Notes under the pieces: generated by a model
The model's database searches: none
Told to the model about the DNA's origin: nothing
The model's input: the letters and a program-made list of their open reading frames with translations, nothing else
In this document: positions 28,101 to 35,049 of the stretch, in pieces
Layout: each line of letters begins with the position of its first letter
Position numbering within the stretch: position 1 is the first letter of the stretch
Made by a program: the position numbers and the translations under genes
Assembly (NCBI GenBank): GCA_036768485.1
Contig: JAVLUZ010000583.1
Span: 420,501-484,500, forward strand
Length of the DNA stretch: 64,000 bases
Origin: Mermis nigrescens
Taxonomy: Eukaryota; Nematoda; Enoplea; Mermithida; Mermithidae
Direction: 5' to 3'

Positions 28101-29405
28101 ATGTTTGAAGCTGTTGGCGATCCGGACACGCTGGATCGGATAATGCTTTGGTAACTTCTTCGAGCTAAGAATGGCATTTACTTTACTTAAATTGGATTTG
28201 CGAGATTTATTTATGAAAATTTGACTGCATTTAATACGTACTTCAGCTATCTTTATATGCATGCGGCCCTAAAAAATTTGAGCTCCTACCTAGAATTCTG
28301 CAAAAAATGTGGGCCCCCAAAAATTCCTCTGTATTGTTCACCTATGTAATCAGCTTTCTCTGTTTCTCAATTTTTCAGTCACAAATGTTATATAAGCCAA
28401 AAATGACGGGAGAAAAACTTACAGAATTTTCTTGATAGTTTCAAATTTTACAAAATTTATCGTTTAATGCTCTTCTGTCTAAAAACCATGAATTATCTAA
28501 CTAAATTTTTTACTTAAGAGATATACTAACAGTATAAAAATGAAATGTTAACGTTTTTGAATAACAAACCCAATGTGAACTGAGGAAAATCAACAAGTGG
28601 GACTTCTTCGCCAGCATCAATCTTACATGATCTTGGGAGTTGAAGGTCTCACACTCCCGAAAAATTTTCACCCCCCTCCCTTAGTATTCGCGATTTTTCG
28701 AAAGTTTCCAAGCATTTCCTAAAAATTCGTAGAAAAGATGATTTTTGTGATCGTTTTTAGCTATCCACTTGCTCGAAAGTGTCAAATTTTCGGCGCGTAT
28801 ACTCATGTTTTGACTAAATTTTGTTCAATTTATTGGACTTTTTGATTATTTTCGAAATTTTTCATGGTTTATAACTCTAGAAAGGTAGAGCACCGTCAGA
28901 AACACTGGAAAACAATGTTTTTGACGCGCACCCAACATTTTTTAGCTCGAAAAAGGCATCTTAAAATTTCACCCCCTCCCTAGAATTCCCATGCCGTGCA
29001 TGTCTAGTATCAATGCTACATAAATAAAGATCGCATGAAGTCTGATTAATAATTTATGCATGGATCATAATCTTGAAATTGACATATTCGGATAAGAAAG
29101 GAAACGGAAATCAAAAACATCATTTTTGTTGTGCGATGTCAGGCTTTCATTACAAAATGTTCCCCACCAAGAGTCGGCCATCCCTATCCCCCAGTCAAAA
29201 AAGTAAGACCCTTCTTCATGGTGGAGATTTGCATTTTTGGCCATTTTTAGGTTTTTTTGCTACTTCTTGGCCAAACACTGGAGGTCAATCACTGACCCCT
29301 TCCCTGAAAATGGCCGAGCACTCCTTATAACATTTTGCACCCCTGCATGTACATATGCTTAAATGAACCGCTTTGCTTATGTACCTGTTTAAAATACTCT
29401 TCCAT
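6969..29405 (-). CDS. ZGPAT: ZGPAT-type CCCH zinc finger, Tudor and G-patch protein (11 exons)
   Basis: Minus-strand exons: 29405-29385, 28164-27984, 27344-27166, 26781-26690, 20826-20764, 20083-19914, 17613-17456, 16833-16725, 14405-14214, 11141-11068, 7145-6969. They sum to 1416 nt (471 residues plus stop) and every junction is in phase with GT-AG ends. Domain order matches vertebrate ZGPAT: N-terminal helical segment with many Leu/Gln (8-50), CCCH finger C143-x7-C151-x5-C157-x3-H161 split by an intron, Tudor-like domain (about 180-235), G-patch starting GIGSKLMAKMGYVVGSGLG (289 on), VFDFIN motif (375-380) and a charged helical tail ending LMNF. Human ZGPAT is slightly longer (about 530 residues). 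ZGPAT is known as a nuclear transcriptional repressor and splicing-linked factor; that role is inferred here from homology. Introns are crowded with MITEs. Confidence 0.9.
7198..7351. mobile_element. hAT-like MITE, CAGGCACGTAGCT family
   Basis: A 154-bp element with a perfect 13-bp inverted repeat (CAGGCACGTAGCT / AGCTACGTGCCTG) and a perfect 8-bp target duplication CTTTACAC (7190-7197, 7352-7359). It sits in the last ZGPAT intron, about 50 bp upstream of exon 11. Other copies: 26006-26173 and 53366-53520. Confidence 0.92.
7947..8374. mobile_element. Long-TIR palindromic MITE (GTATACAATTTACCCCC family), copy 1
   Basis: The arms are inverted over about 130 bp, from GTATACAATTTACCCCCAG inward past TAGCTATAAGCCTATTGTAC. 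The right end extends to CTAGATCC but the left arm lacks its GGATCTA cap, so this copy is slightly truncated. A complete copy is at 23719-24178. Coding capacity is nil; it lies in a ZGPAT intron. Confidence 0.85.
8833..9070 (+). mobile_element. hAT-like MITE, CAYRNGTGGGC family
   Basis: Left end CACATGTGGGC and right end GCCCACCTATG are inverted, with a perfect 8-bp duplication GTCTAGAC on both sides. The interior carries ATGCACCCCC, GATGCCATTGGATA and CCATACGACCATTTTTAAG words shared by all copies (26345-26604, 41820-42063, 51239-51509, 52549-52823, 57974-58219). Confidence 0.9.
9721..10138 (+). mobile_element. hAT-like MITE, CATACATGATC family
   Basis: Element of 418 bp with left end CATACATGATC, right end GTGCATGTATG and a perfect 8-bp duplication GATTTCAC. 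It carries one GC palindrome and the words TTTATTCGACTTTTTTCGAAA and GAGTATCGTCAGAAACG. Copies at 28622-29006 and 46849-47204; a truncated inverted copy runs from about 25577 to 25904. Confidence 0.88.
11068..11141 (-). CDS. ZGPAT: ZGPAT exon 10
   Basis: Acceptor ATTTTTCAG, two bases plus 24 codons, donor AGG|GTAAGC. Only one frame is open over its length; it contains MKLKDLSDKELNVR, part of the C-terminal helix. Phase links exons 9 and 11 exactly. Confidence 0.82.
12277..12973. mobile_element. Foldback element with tandem-repeat core
   Basis: Left arm (about 12277-12415) and right arm (about 12836-12973) are inverted copies: CAGTTCTCGCCACGAAATTT at the left, its complement at the right, running inward through CTAATCGCCGGAGACC. 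The core is a tandem array (separate entry). No coding capacity; lies in the ZGPAT intron between exons 9 and 10. I saw no clear target duplication, so the ends are approximate. Confidence 0.78.
12437..12775 (+). repeat. Five-copy tandem repeat, 64-70 bp, with palindromic core
   Basis: Units begin TTAATGTTGATTATGCACG at about 12437, 12507, 12571, 12637 and 12706. Each contains the self-complementary CATATGCATATG and ends with a variant of GCGCGTATAGAGCTCA. They sit between the arms of the foldback element. Confidence 0.9.
13550..14270. repeat. Tandem segmental duplication including part of ZGPAT exon 9
   Basis: Two blocks about 435 bp apart share long stretches: TTATGATGAGT, GGAGCATACTGTAGG, CTGTACTT and GAGC.ATTCGTCA, covering the intron side of exon 9 and its last 60-80 bases. 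A third partial block begins near 13890. Repeated words GTTTACAC and ACTGTAGCGTCCGTGCG mark each unit. Confidence 0.7.
13767..13846 (-). pseudogene. Diverged duplicate of the 3' half of ZGPAT exon 9
   Basis: Minus-strand reading VFYFSISDESLKRR aligns with VFDFINDELLKRK of exon 9, with one extra codon and the same A|GTACAG donor. It stays open upstream for about 12 more codons but lacks the ISLD start. It may be a dead exon copy or an alternative exon; I favour a dead copy because the VFDFIN signature is lost. Confidence 0.5.
14214..14405 (-). CDS. ZGPAT: ZGPAT exon 9 (ISLD / VFDFIN segment)
   Basis: Acceptor CGCCTTCCAG, two bases, 63 codons, one base, donor A|GTACAG. Encodes ISLDHCATVETA (compare KSLD in vertebrates), a Lys/Arg-rich nuclear-localisation-like stretch (KNKKRREN) and VFDFINDELLK, a family signature. 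Its 3' half recurs as a diverged pseudo-exon at about 13767-13846. Confidence 0.86.
14883..15668. mobile_element. Long foldback element with a 21-bp minisatellite at its turn
   Basis: Arms of about 330 bp are inverted: CAGTGGTTGCCATGAAAGA at the left and TCTTTCATGGCAACAACTG at the right, continuing through GATGACGC, GAGCGCCGCGTTTC and GCGGACGGCGCAA. The CAG...CTG ends suggest a hAT-like origin, but no convincing 8-bp duplication was found. Located in the intron between ZGPAT exons 8 and 9. Confidence 0.82.
15377..15480 (+). repeat. 21-bp minisatellite, five units
   Basis: Units read CATTCACGTGCGCGCTTCC plus AG; four are identical and the fifth is diverged. The left arm of the host foldback has only one equivalent unit, so the array expanded after insertion. 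Repeat-encoded frames (AFTCALP in one, HSRARFQ in another) are not genes. Confidence 0.9.
16725..16833 (-). CDS. ZGPAT: ZGPAT exon 8 (G-patch)
   Basis: Acceptor TTTTTAAG, 36 codons plus one base, donor A|GTAAA. Encodes GIGSKLMAKMGYVVGSGLG, then QVEPVKARVLPK, the diagnostic ZGPAT G-patch and its following segment. Duplicated at 1435-1543. Confidence 0.93.
17456..17613 (-). CDS. ZGPAT: ZGPAT exon 7 (linker before G-patch)
   Basis: Acceptor CTTTTCAG, two bases plus 52 codons, donor AAA|GTACG in phase 0. Low-complexity Ser/Gly/Glu, ending DLGTWESHTK, the conserved tryptophan motif immediately before the G-patch. Confidence 0.88.
17651..17995. repeat. TAAA/ATAA-rich simple repeat
   Basis: About 345 bp made almost entirely of AATAAATAAATA-type words in the ZGPAT intron upstream of exon 7. 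The 106-codon minus-strand frame across it (Ile/Phe/Leu/Tyr only) is a composition artefact. Confidence 0.9.
18789..19010. mobile_element. hAT-like MITE, CATGTAACGG family, intact duplication
   Basis: 222 bp, left end CATGCATATAACAGG and right end CTGTTACATGTATG, with a perfect 8-bp duplication ATACAATC (18781-18788 and 19011-19018). Interior homopolymer-rich, sharing GCCGTTTTTAGGCGTTTTTGG with copies at 6587-6809 and 20888-21111. Confidence 0.9.
19914..20083 (-). CDS. ZGPAT: ZGPAT exon 6 (Tudor-like domain)
   Basis: Acceptor TTTTGTAG, 170 nt, donor G|GTATAA. Begins EKIAEGQWCLAKRESG and runs through LWQFAKIFSI and ACPFENIYPL, matching the Tudor/SMN-like region of ZGPAT (GxxCLAKxxDGLWxxARI pattern). 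Confidence 0.9.
20764..20826 (-). CDS. ZGPAT: ZGPAT exon 5 (end of CCCH finger)
   Basis: Acceptor CTTGCAG, one base completing Arg, then YSHGEIMGYSDLVEYDQPDF and a donor GA|GTAATT. The His closes the C-x7-C-x5-C-x3-H finger. Only 63 nt, but phase and motif fit uniquely. Confidence 0.88.
20888..21111. mobile_element. hAT-like MITE, CATGTAACGG family, degraded
   Basis: Left end CATACGTGTAACAGGG; right end GTTTTATGTATG. Interior words match the 18789-19010 copy. Flanking octamers agree at only about 6 of 8 positions. Lies 60 bp from ZGPAT exon 5 and abuts the next MITE. Confidence 0.55.
21120..21551. mobile_element. hAT-like MITE, CAGTGTTTTTTGTA family, diverged
   Basis: Right end TACAAAAAACACTG is intact; the left end TACTGATTTTTGTGTCGGGC is a mutated CAGTG end. 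Interior TGTACAAAGA words and a GC palindrome match 4427-4864. Flanking octamers agree at 5 of 8 positions, so the duplication is not certain. Confidence 0.6.
21563..22144. mobile_element. hAT-like MITE, CAGGGGCGTAACCAGG family
   Basis: Left end CAGGGGCGTAACCAGG matches the inverted right end of 3341-4404; right end GGCTTATTAAGCCTG is eroded. Flanks TGGGGCAT and TGGGGAAC agree at 6 of 8. It has a single palindrome unit (GGCGCTAAGCGCC) where the 3341 copy has seven. Confidence 0.68.
22949..23400. mobile_element. hAT-like MITE, CAGTGTTTTTTGTA family, inverted copy
   Basis: 452 bp with ends CAGTGTTTTTTTTGTACAAGG and ATACAAAAAACCGTG and a perfect 8-bp duplication TGCAAGAG on both sides. Opposite orientation to 4427-4864. 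Contains two palindrome variants. Confidence 0.88.
23719..24178. mobile_element. Long-TIR palindromic MITE, complete copy 2
   Basis: 460 bp, both ends capped GGATCTAGTATACAATTTAC and its complement, arms near-identical over about 130 bp. Very similar to 7947-8374 across the arms, with the centre differing by TTACTTTA repeats, so the family moved fairly recently. No clear target duplication. Confidence 0.88.
24477..25574. mobile_element. TA-flanked inverted-repeat element (TAGTGTTGGCCTCTAAAAAA)
   Basis: Left end TAGTGTTGGCCTCTAAAAAA and right end TTTTTTAGAGGCCATGACTA are inverted and flanked by TA on both sides, as in Tc1/mariner-type insertions. Internal copies of GTAACCTAAAAAAACCA at about 24512, 24857 and 24993 resemble terminal binding repeats. 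It abuts a truncated CATACATGATC-family MITE at about 25577-25904, as if inserted into it. The 73-codon frame at 25027-25248 has no recognisable transposase motif. Confidence 0.65.
26006..26173. mobile_element. hAT-like MITE, CAGGCACGTAGCT family
   Basis: 168 bp, left end CAGGCACGTATCTC, right end CCAGCTAATTGTCAG, perfect 8-bp duplication GACAAAAA. Right terminal repeat is more mutated than that of 7198-7351. Confidence 0.88.
26345..26604 (-). mobile_element. hAT-like MITE, CAYRNGTGGGC family, inverted
   Basis: 260 bp in the opposite orientation to 8833-9070, ends CATACATGGGC and GCCCGTGTGTG, perfect 8-bp duplication AGCCCCAC. Lies 85 bp from ZGPAT exon 4. Confidence 0.9.
26690..26781 (-). 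CDS. ZGPAT: ZGPAT exon 4 (first part of CCCH finger)
   Basis: Acceptor TTTCTTAG, 30 codons plus AG, donor AG|GTCGG. Encodes VKVLYSNPM then KPCPHFTKERCNFADKC, the first three cysteines of the CCCH finger. The fourth ligand is in the next exon, almost 6 kb away. Confidence 0.92.
27166..27344 (-). CDS. ZGPAT: ZGPAT exon 3 (pre-finger region)
   Basis: Acceptor TTCCAG, two bases completing a Val codon, 59 codons, donor AAG|GTAGG. Contains LVGLPCKAPCHRF and LALHNAVI, aligning with the conserved block before the CCCH finger in ZGPAT proteins; the first part is acidic and Ser/Pro-rich. Confidence 0.88.
27984..28164 (-). CDS. ZGPAT: ZGPAT exon 2 (N-terminal helical region)
   Basis: Acceptor TTCTTAG, 60 codons plus one base, donor G|GTAATCC. 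LQRDLLELIEIL in its centre corresponds to the Leu-rich helix at the N-terminus of vertebrate ZGPAT; the end is acidic. Confidence 0.88.
28622..29006 (+). mobile_element. hAT-like MITE, CATACATGATC family
   Basis: 385 bp, ends CTTACATGATC and GTGCATGTCTA; flanking octamers GCATCAAT and GTATCAAT match at 7 of 8. It lies in the first ZGPAT intron. Confidence 0.78.
29385..29405 (-). CDS. ZGPAT: ZGPAT exon 1 (start codon)
   Basis: ATG followed by six codons (MEEYFKQ) and a donor CAG|GTACAT; phase 0. It is short, but it joins exactly to LEEVTKALSD of exon 2, giving the charged N-terminus expected of the family. No in-frame alternative start was seen nearby. Confidence 0.75.
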
Positions 29406-30430
29406 CAGTTTAGTTGCGAAATGGGGTACCGAACTCTTGGGCAGGTCGATTTTAAGACGAAATCGACATAGCTGATTAAGACATACACTGAAAGCGATCA
29501 AGACGTAAAACGTGGAGATTACCCAATGAATAGCTCTAAATAGAAAGTATATCTAAATGACGAGAATTTAACGTGAGCTTGATAAATAAGGCTATTGATG
29601 TGCTCCTCACGACGTATAATTCCAAAACAAATTTCTGCGACGTAAAATCAAAAGCTTCGGCGCTTCGCGCCGATTTCTTCTATCTTTTGGCAGTTTCTAT
29701 CGTTTAATTGCAGGAAAAGTCAGAAGATCAGCGCTTCGCGCGCATTATAAGCATCTTTTTCGTCAAAAACGTGAAAAATTTCGAAATAAATTAAGGTTTT
29801 TATTGCTTTAATTGTGCAGGACGATGTGAAAAGCACAAAAAACAATTTATTTAAGGGCTTTCATGGGTTTTTGAGATAAAAAAATTTTGTCGGATTGCTA
29901 TCTGGCGAAAATCCTGGTTATGCCAATGATTCATGTACAGAAGGTATGTGTCAACTAGACACAGGAGTACCAAAATCCTTTGTTCTGTTTTTGTTTGACA
30001 ATAAGTTTTTTTCGTAGTATTATTTAAGATGGTTAGGAAGCTTATTTTAAGGCTTTTCGATACTCTTAAGGATTCTTTTTTTAGACAAATAAATGTTTCA
30101 GGTTTTTACCCGCTTAGAGTCATACATGGAGGAACGCCAAAATGTTTTAAAAAAGCGCCCGCCATCGCTTGATAAAACGACGTGGAGCGCTAATTTTTTG
30201 GAATAGGTAGACGAATGACTTGACTTTTTTCGAAATATTAAACACTTGGTAGTAAAATTTGTTCCATGTTATTGTGATTCATGTTGAAGAATGACTTGAG
30301 CGAGTAAAACACAAGAGCTGTTAACGTATATTCTTGTCATGCAATGCAGCTTTTAAATAATGCAATCTGCACGAAGGTCGCAACACAAGGCAATCCGAAT
30401 TTATTCGTTGTTTGGGTGAAAAATGAAGCG
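29406..30430. other. Upstream flank of ZGPAT, repeat fragments
   Basis: The region 5' of the ZGPAT start codon. I see no certain promoter element. It contains two GC palindromes (about 29655 and 29728), and a right-end fragment of the GGCGTAACC MITE family at about 29910-29935. Confidence 0.45.
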
Positions 30431-30438
30431 CTCCGACT

Positions 30439-31283
30439 CACCGTCTTTTTTCCCAGCAACTTGGTTGACATTATAGACCAAACCCAAAATTTTTTCCACT
30501 TTTTCCAACCTTTTTCCACGTTTTTTGGGAGGTCTAAAAACGTTGAAAATAGAGCTGTGTTGAAAAATCAGTGTTTTTTAAAGTAGGAAATTTTATGTAC
30601 ATATGCAATAGCGGTGTTTGAGGCACTTTTTGTATAAAAATTTCGCGCTCTACAAGAAATATCACGATCAGTATACGTTATTTTTGTTTAAACTTGAATT
30701 TCCTCCCTTCAGTAAAGCGTTTTAGCCAATTCTGAAGTCGTTTTTGACAATTGAAACTATAATTTATCAATTCTGAAATTTTAGCTCTCTAAATCATTTT
30801 GCATTACAAAAACTGTGCAGAATGTAAGGATTTTCAATCGTAATGGAGTTCTAGGACCAGATTATCGATAAAAATGCTGCAATTGGCGCCGCGCGGCCTA
30901 AGCATTAATAACAAGTAAGAATTAAATCAATTCGGCGCGAAGCGCCGAAAACTTTTCTAGTTTTGCCTCCCTAGAACGCATTTTTGCATTACAAAAACTA
31001 ACTGAATCCGTGCAGAAGATAAGGATTTTCAATCGTAGTGAAGTTCCAGGCCAGATTATCGATAAAAATGCTGCAATTGGCAGCGGCGCGGCTTGAAGAT
31101 TAATAATAAACAAGAATTAAATCAATTCGGCGCGAAGCGCCGAAAAATTTTTGAAGTTTAAACTCCCTAAAACGCATTTTTAAGATAGCAAAAATTTTCC
31201 ACAAATGCCAACCAAGCCCAAAAATTTTTTCCATTTCCCAAAATTTTGGTTGACAAATAGACCAAGAAGTGGAAAAAACGGTG
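30439..31283. mobile_element. hAT-like MITE, CACCGT family, copy A
   Basis: 845 bp with ends CACCGTCTTTTTTCCC and GGAAAAAACGGTG and a perfect 8-bp duplication CTCCGACT (30431-30438, 31284-31291). The interior contains roughly 200-bp subrepeats with GTGCAGAA.ATAAGGATTTTC, TCGATAAAAATGCTGCAA and GC palindromes. Confidence 0.93.
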
Positions 31284-31999
31284 CTCCGACTTAAGAACTT
31301 CTTTTTTTTGTCTTTCTCAGTGTTGCCAGGTCCCAAAATTCAGATTCTCCTGCACAGAGGTAAAATTGGGGAAAAATTCTCCTGCAATTCTCCTGAAAAT
31401 ATTTTGATTCTCCTAAAAATTCTCCTGGCTCATATTTTGCAGGAAAGGTTGTACAGCAGATCTACAATTGTATGTACACATACATATCAAGCATGCTCAG
31501 GCCAAATTACCTTGGTTCACCCAACTATTTTATTCTGATCTCTTGCCTGTTAATCCTAAGGACACTCAAGGCTAAATAATGAACATTAATTCTCTCACAA
31601 AAAGCTCATGGAGCATATCTGCATTATACAGGCAGATGCAAAAATAATGTTAGACTAATGCTGCAACACAAAGTATAACATTTTATTCAACATCAACAGC
31701 TGACAAACATACAATAACAGATTCCTGATCTTTATCAGGATATACTGCTCAAGGGCCTAAGCTAAAGAGGTCGCGTTGTTTACAATACACATTATTCGAA
31801 AAAACAGTTTCTGTGCTTAAAACAGTGACCGCCAATTTTCAATTGCACTTACATCATCAAAAATTTCTGAAAAGAGCCCTGTTTGCAATGTCTTTTGAAA
31901 AAATAAATAATACTTTATTACTAATTGGATGTACTTCAGCAGCAAGCAAATCCTTACGTTTTGAAATATATAAAAAAATGTTTATAGGCGCTTTGCAAA

Positions 32000-33210
32000 C
32001 ACCATTTTTTTCCCAGCGATTTGGTTGACATTATAGACCAAACCCAAAATTTTTTTCCACTTTTTCCGACTTTTTTCCACAGGTCTAAAAACGTTCAAAA
32101 TAGAGCGCCTGTGTTGAAAAATCAGTGTATTTAAGTGGAAAATTTCATGTATGTACACGTGCAATAGCGGTGTTTGATGCACTTTTTCTATAAAAATTTC
32201 GCGCTCTACAAGAATATCACGATCAGTAACGTTATTTATGTTGAAACTTGAATTTCCTTCCTTCAGTAAAGCATTTTAGCCAATTCTGAAGTCGTTTTTG
32301 ACAATTAAAACTATAATTTATCAAATGGCGCGAAGCGCTAGTAAATTTTGAAATTTTAGCTCTCTAAATCATTTTTGCATTTCAAAAACTGTGCAGAAGG
32401 TAAGGATTTTCAATCGTAGTGGAGTTCTAGGACCAGATTATCGATAAAAAATGCTGCAATTGGCGCCAGCGGCTTAAACATAAATAACAAGTAAGAATTA
32501 AATCAAGCGCCGAAAATTTTTTGTAGTTTCACGTCTCTGAAACGCATTTTTGCATTACAAAAACTAACCGAATCCGTGCAGAAGATAAGGATTTTCAATC
32601 GTAGTAAAGTTCTAGATCAAATTTTCGATAAAAATGCTGCAGCTGACGCGGCACGGCTCAAATATTAATAACAAGAATTAAATCAATTCCGCGCGAAGCG
32701 CGAAAAATGTTTGTAGTTTCACTTCTCTAAAATGCACTTTTTGCATTAAAAACTAACTGAATCCGTGCAGAAAATAAGGATTTTCAATCGTAGTAAAGTT
32801 CTAGATCAAATTGTCGATAAAAATGCTGCAGTTGACGCAGCGCGGCTCAAATATTAATAACAAAAAGAATTAAATCAATTCGAAAAATTTTTGTAGTTTC
32901 ACTCCTCTAAAACGCATTTTTGCATTACAAAAACTAACTGAATCCGTGCAGAAGATAAGGATTTTCAATCGTAGTGAAGTTCTAGACCAGATTGTCGATA
33001 AAAATGCTGCAATTGATGCGGCGCGGCTTAAGGATTACTAAAGAGTAAGAATTTAATCAATTGCGCCGAAAAATTTTTGAAGTTTTAACTCTCTAAAACG
33101 CATTTTTAACATTACAAAAAGTTTCCACAAATGCCAACCAAGCCCAAAAATTTTTTTCCATTTCCCAAAATTTTGGTTGACTAATAGACCAAAAAGTGGA
33201 AAAAACGGTG
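32000..33210. mobile_element. hAT-like MITE, CACCGT family, copy B
   Basis: 1211 bp, ends CACCATTTTTTTCCC and GGAAAAAACGGTG, perfect 8-bp duplication TTTGCAAA (31992-31999, 33211-33218). It has more of the roughly 200-bp internal subrepeats than copy A (about four versus two), so internal copy number varies between family members. Confidence 0.93.
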
Positions 33211-33708
33211 TTTGCAAACGTCTATGAAACTGATAAAAACAATAAGACGGTGTGTAAAGCTATGTATTTCTGCACTTTGTGATATTAAGTGAATAAATAA
33301 ATGAATGAATGAATGATTTACTACCAGGGTTGGCAAGGCTGGGTTTTTTGAACTTGGGTTTTTTTGGTTTTTTGTGGGTTTTTTGGGTGCAAGAAATCGT
33401 TGGGTTTTGGGCTTTTTGGGTTTTTTATCCACAGGTTAAGAATTTATTTGTATAATGGAATTAAATACTGTGTATTGTCAATGTTTTTTGTATCATGGTT
33501 GTTCCTTTTACAATTGCTTGCGATGCACGAGGTTAAGTGTCCATCCATTCTCATCCTCTCCTCCTTCCTGTTGCTGTTTTTCTCCTATAGTATATACTTT
33601 TCAAATGAGAAAAACCGCCCAATAAAGGCTATGTGGCAATGTGGCATGGATTTTTCTACTAATATGGCAAATTTTTTTGTTTTTTTTTCTTGAAGCAGAG
33701 CAGAATTT

Positions 33709-34983
33709 ATGAAGAAATTTCAATATTATGCATTTAAAAAATTGCTCTGCCCAATTTTTCATTCTGTTCACACAGCATGGATTGTGCTTGTGAATGTTTA
33801 TTACCCAAGTTATCAAGGTACGACGAAACCGTTGAAGTGGTTCAGAAGATTTATAATTTTTGCGGTTCTTCCTATAATTTGGCAGTCAACGACGAAAATG
33901 CTGATGTTCGGCGGCATGCAATTGATCGTCTTTGTATTACTAATTGGATCGATGCAAGTTGACGTCATACTACCGGACGAACTGTGCTCAAAATTTTGCC
34001 GTTTATACAGCATCCATTGCGGAAGATGTTCGATGCGAAACGACTTTAGCCCCAACGAATTTTTTTCGCATATGGTTGCGAACTTTCGTTTATTATTGCT
34101 AAGTGGCGACGTCGAAACGAACCCTGGTCCTAAACGTCAGACAAAAGATTCGACTAGTTCGCAGTCGAAAGACATTGACAAGAGTCAACTCATTACAGCA
34201 CCCTGCGTTTGTTGTCGTTCGAATGTCGGCGACGGCGACTTGGCTTTTCAGTGCGGTTATTGTGGTTCGTGGGAGCACGCTGCATGTGCTTCCATCTCGG
34301 ACAACTTTCATAACGAATTCGCCGCCTTGTCGTCTGATGCCTCTAAACTATTCATTTATTCTTGCACGCAATGCTACGTTCGCAGCGTTCCTACACTCGC
34401 TTTAAACTCCTATCGATTGCTGCAGAAGCCGAACTTTGCCCCTTTGCCCGCTGAGCCTGTGGATTTTGCTCAATCATCAAACATTTCTGCAGCCGCCCCT
34501 CATCGTCCTACGTTCGCAGGTGGACCTCCTTTTCGCGGCGGGCCTGTTTGTGGCCCATCGGTGTTGGACTCGGTTCGTATAGCCGTTGACCTTCAAGAAC
34601 GTTCTACCAGGGCTGTTGGTTTTAACATCAATGAAGTAAAAACCGGCACCGCTTCTGATCAAAAAAAGTTTGATCTAGCCGAAGTTCGTCGCTTGGCGGA
34701 TGACCATGATTTTGATCCCGACGACATTACCGATTGCTATTGTTTGGGACGGGGCGATATACCTAATCGAAAATACGAACGCTTGCTCAAAATACAATTT
34801 TCCTCAGCACACGCCCGCAACTTGTGGTTGCGAGCTTTCCAGTCGCCTAAACCTGCGGCGGGCGACAGATGGGATCCTACACGAATCTGGTTTCGACGCG
34901 ATTTGTCCGATCAGGAGCGTCAGGACGCTTACGAGGAGCGTCAGTTGCGTCGAACGTCCGGCGCTGATGCTAACGAGCGTTGA
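33709..34983 (+). CDS. CR1-like ORF1: hydrophobic N-terminus, 2A motif, PHD-like finger
   Basis: An intact 424-codon frame from ATG. Residues about 45-85 are strongly hydrophobic (two potential membrane or signal segments, including MQLIVFVLLIGSM). Residues 132-141 read SGDVETNPGP, a complete 2A ribosome-skipping signature preceded by RLLLL. After it comes a P/S/K-rich linker, then a C4HC3 PHD-like finger (about 166-223; CVCC, CGYC, WEHAAC, CTQC) and a basic C-terminal half that could bind nucleic acid. By established knowledge, 2A sites make the ribosome release the upstream chain and continue, giving two proteins. That this copy is translated is inference; it is intact although ORF2 is broken. 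Confidence 0.85.
   Translation: MKKFQYYAFKKLLCPIFHSVHTAWIVLVNVYYPSYQGTTKPLKWFRRFIIFAVLPIIWQSTTKMLMFGGMQLIVFVLLIGSMQVDVILPDELCSKFCRLYSIHCGRCSMRNDFSPNEFFSHMVANFRLLLLSGDVETNPGPKRQTKDSTSSQSKDIDKSQLITAPCVCCRSNVGDGDLAFQCGYCGSWEHAACASISDNFHNEFAALSSDASKLFIYSCTQCYVRSVPTLALNSYRLLQKPNFAPLPAEPVDFAQSSNISAAAPHRPTFAGGPPFRGGPVCGPSVLDSVRIAVDLQERSTRAVGFNINEVKTGTASDQKKFDLAEVRRLADDHDFDPDDITDCYCLGRGDIPNRKYERLLKIQFSSAHARNLWLRAFQSPKPAAGDRWDPTRIWFRRDLSDQERQDAYEERQLRRTSGADANER
34072..34131 (+). other. 2A-like translational recoding signal
   Basis: Encodes ANFRLLLLSGDVETNPGP, matching the D-V/I-E-x-N-P-G-P core and the usual hydrophobic lead-in of 2A sequences. The predicted break is between Gly140 and Pro141 of ORF1. 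2A sequences have been reported in CR1-type and trypanosome L1Tc elements as well as in viruses. Confidence 0.88.
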
Positions 34984-35049
34984 TCGTCGTGGAGGAATAA
35001 TTCGCGCATAATTTGAGGATGCGGGCCCCCTGGCGGACGGCAGTCAGTT

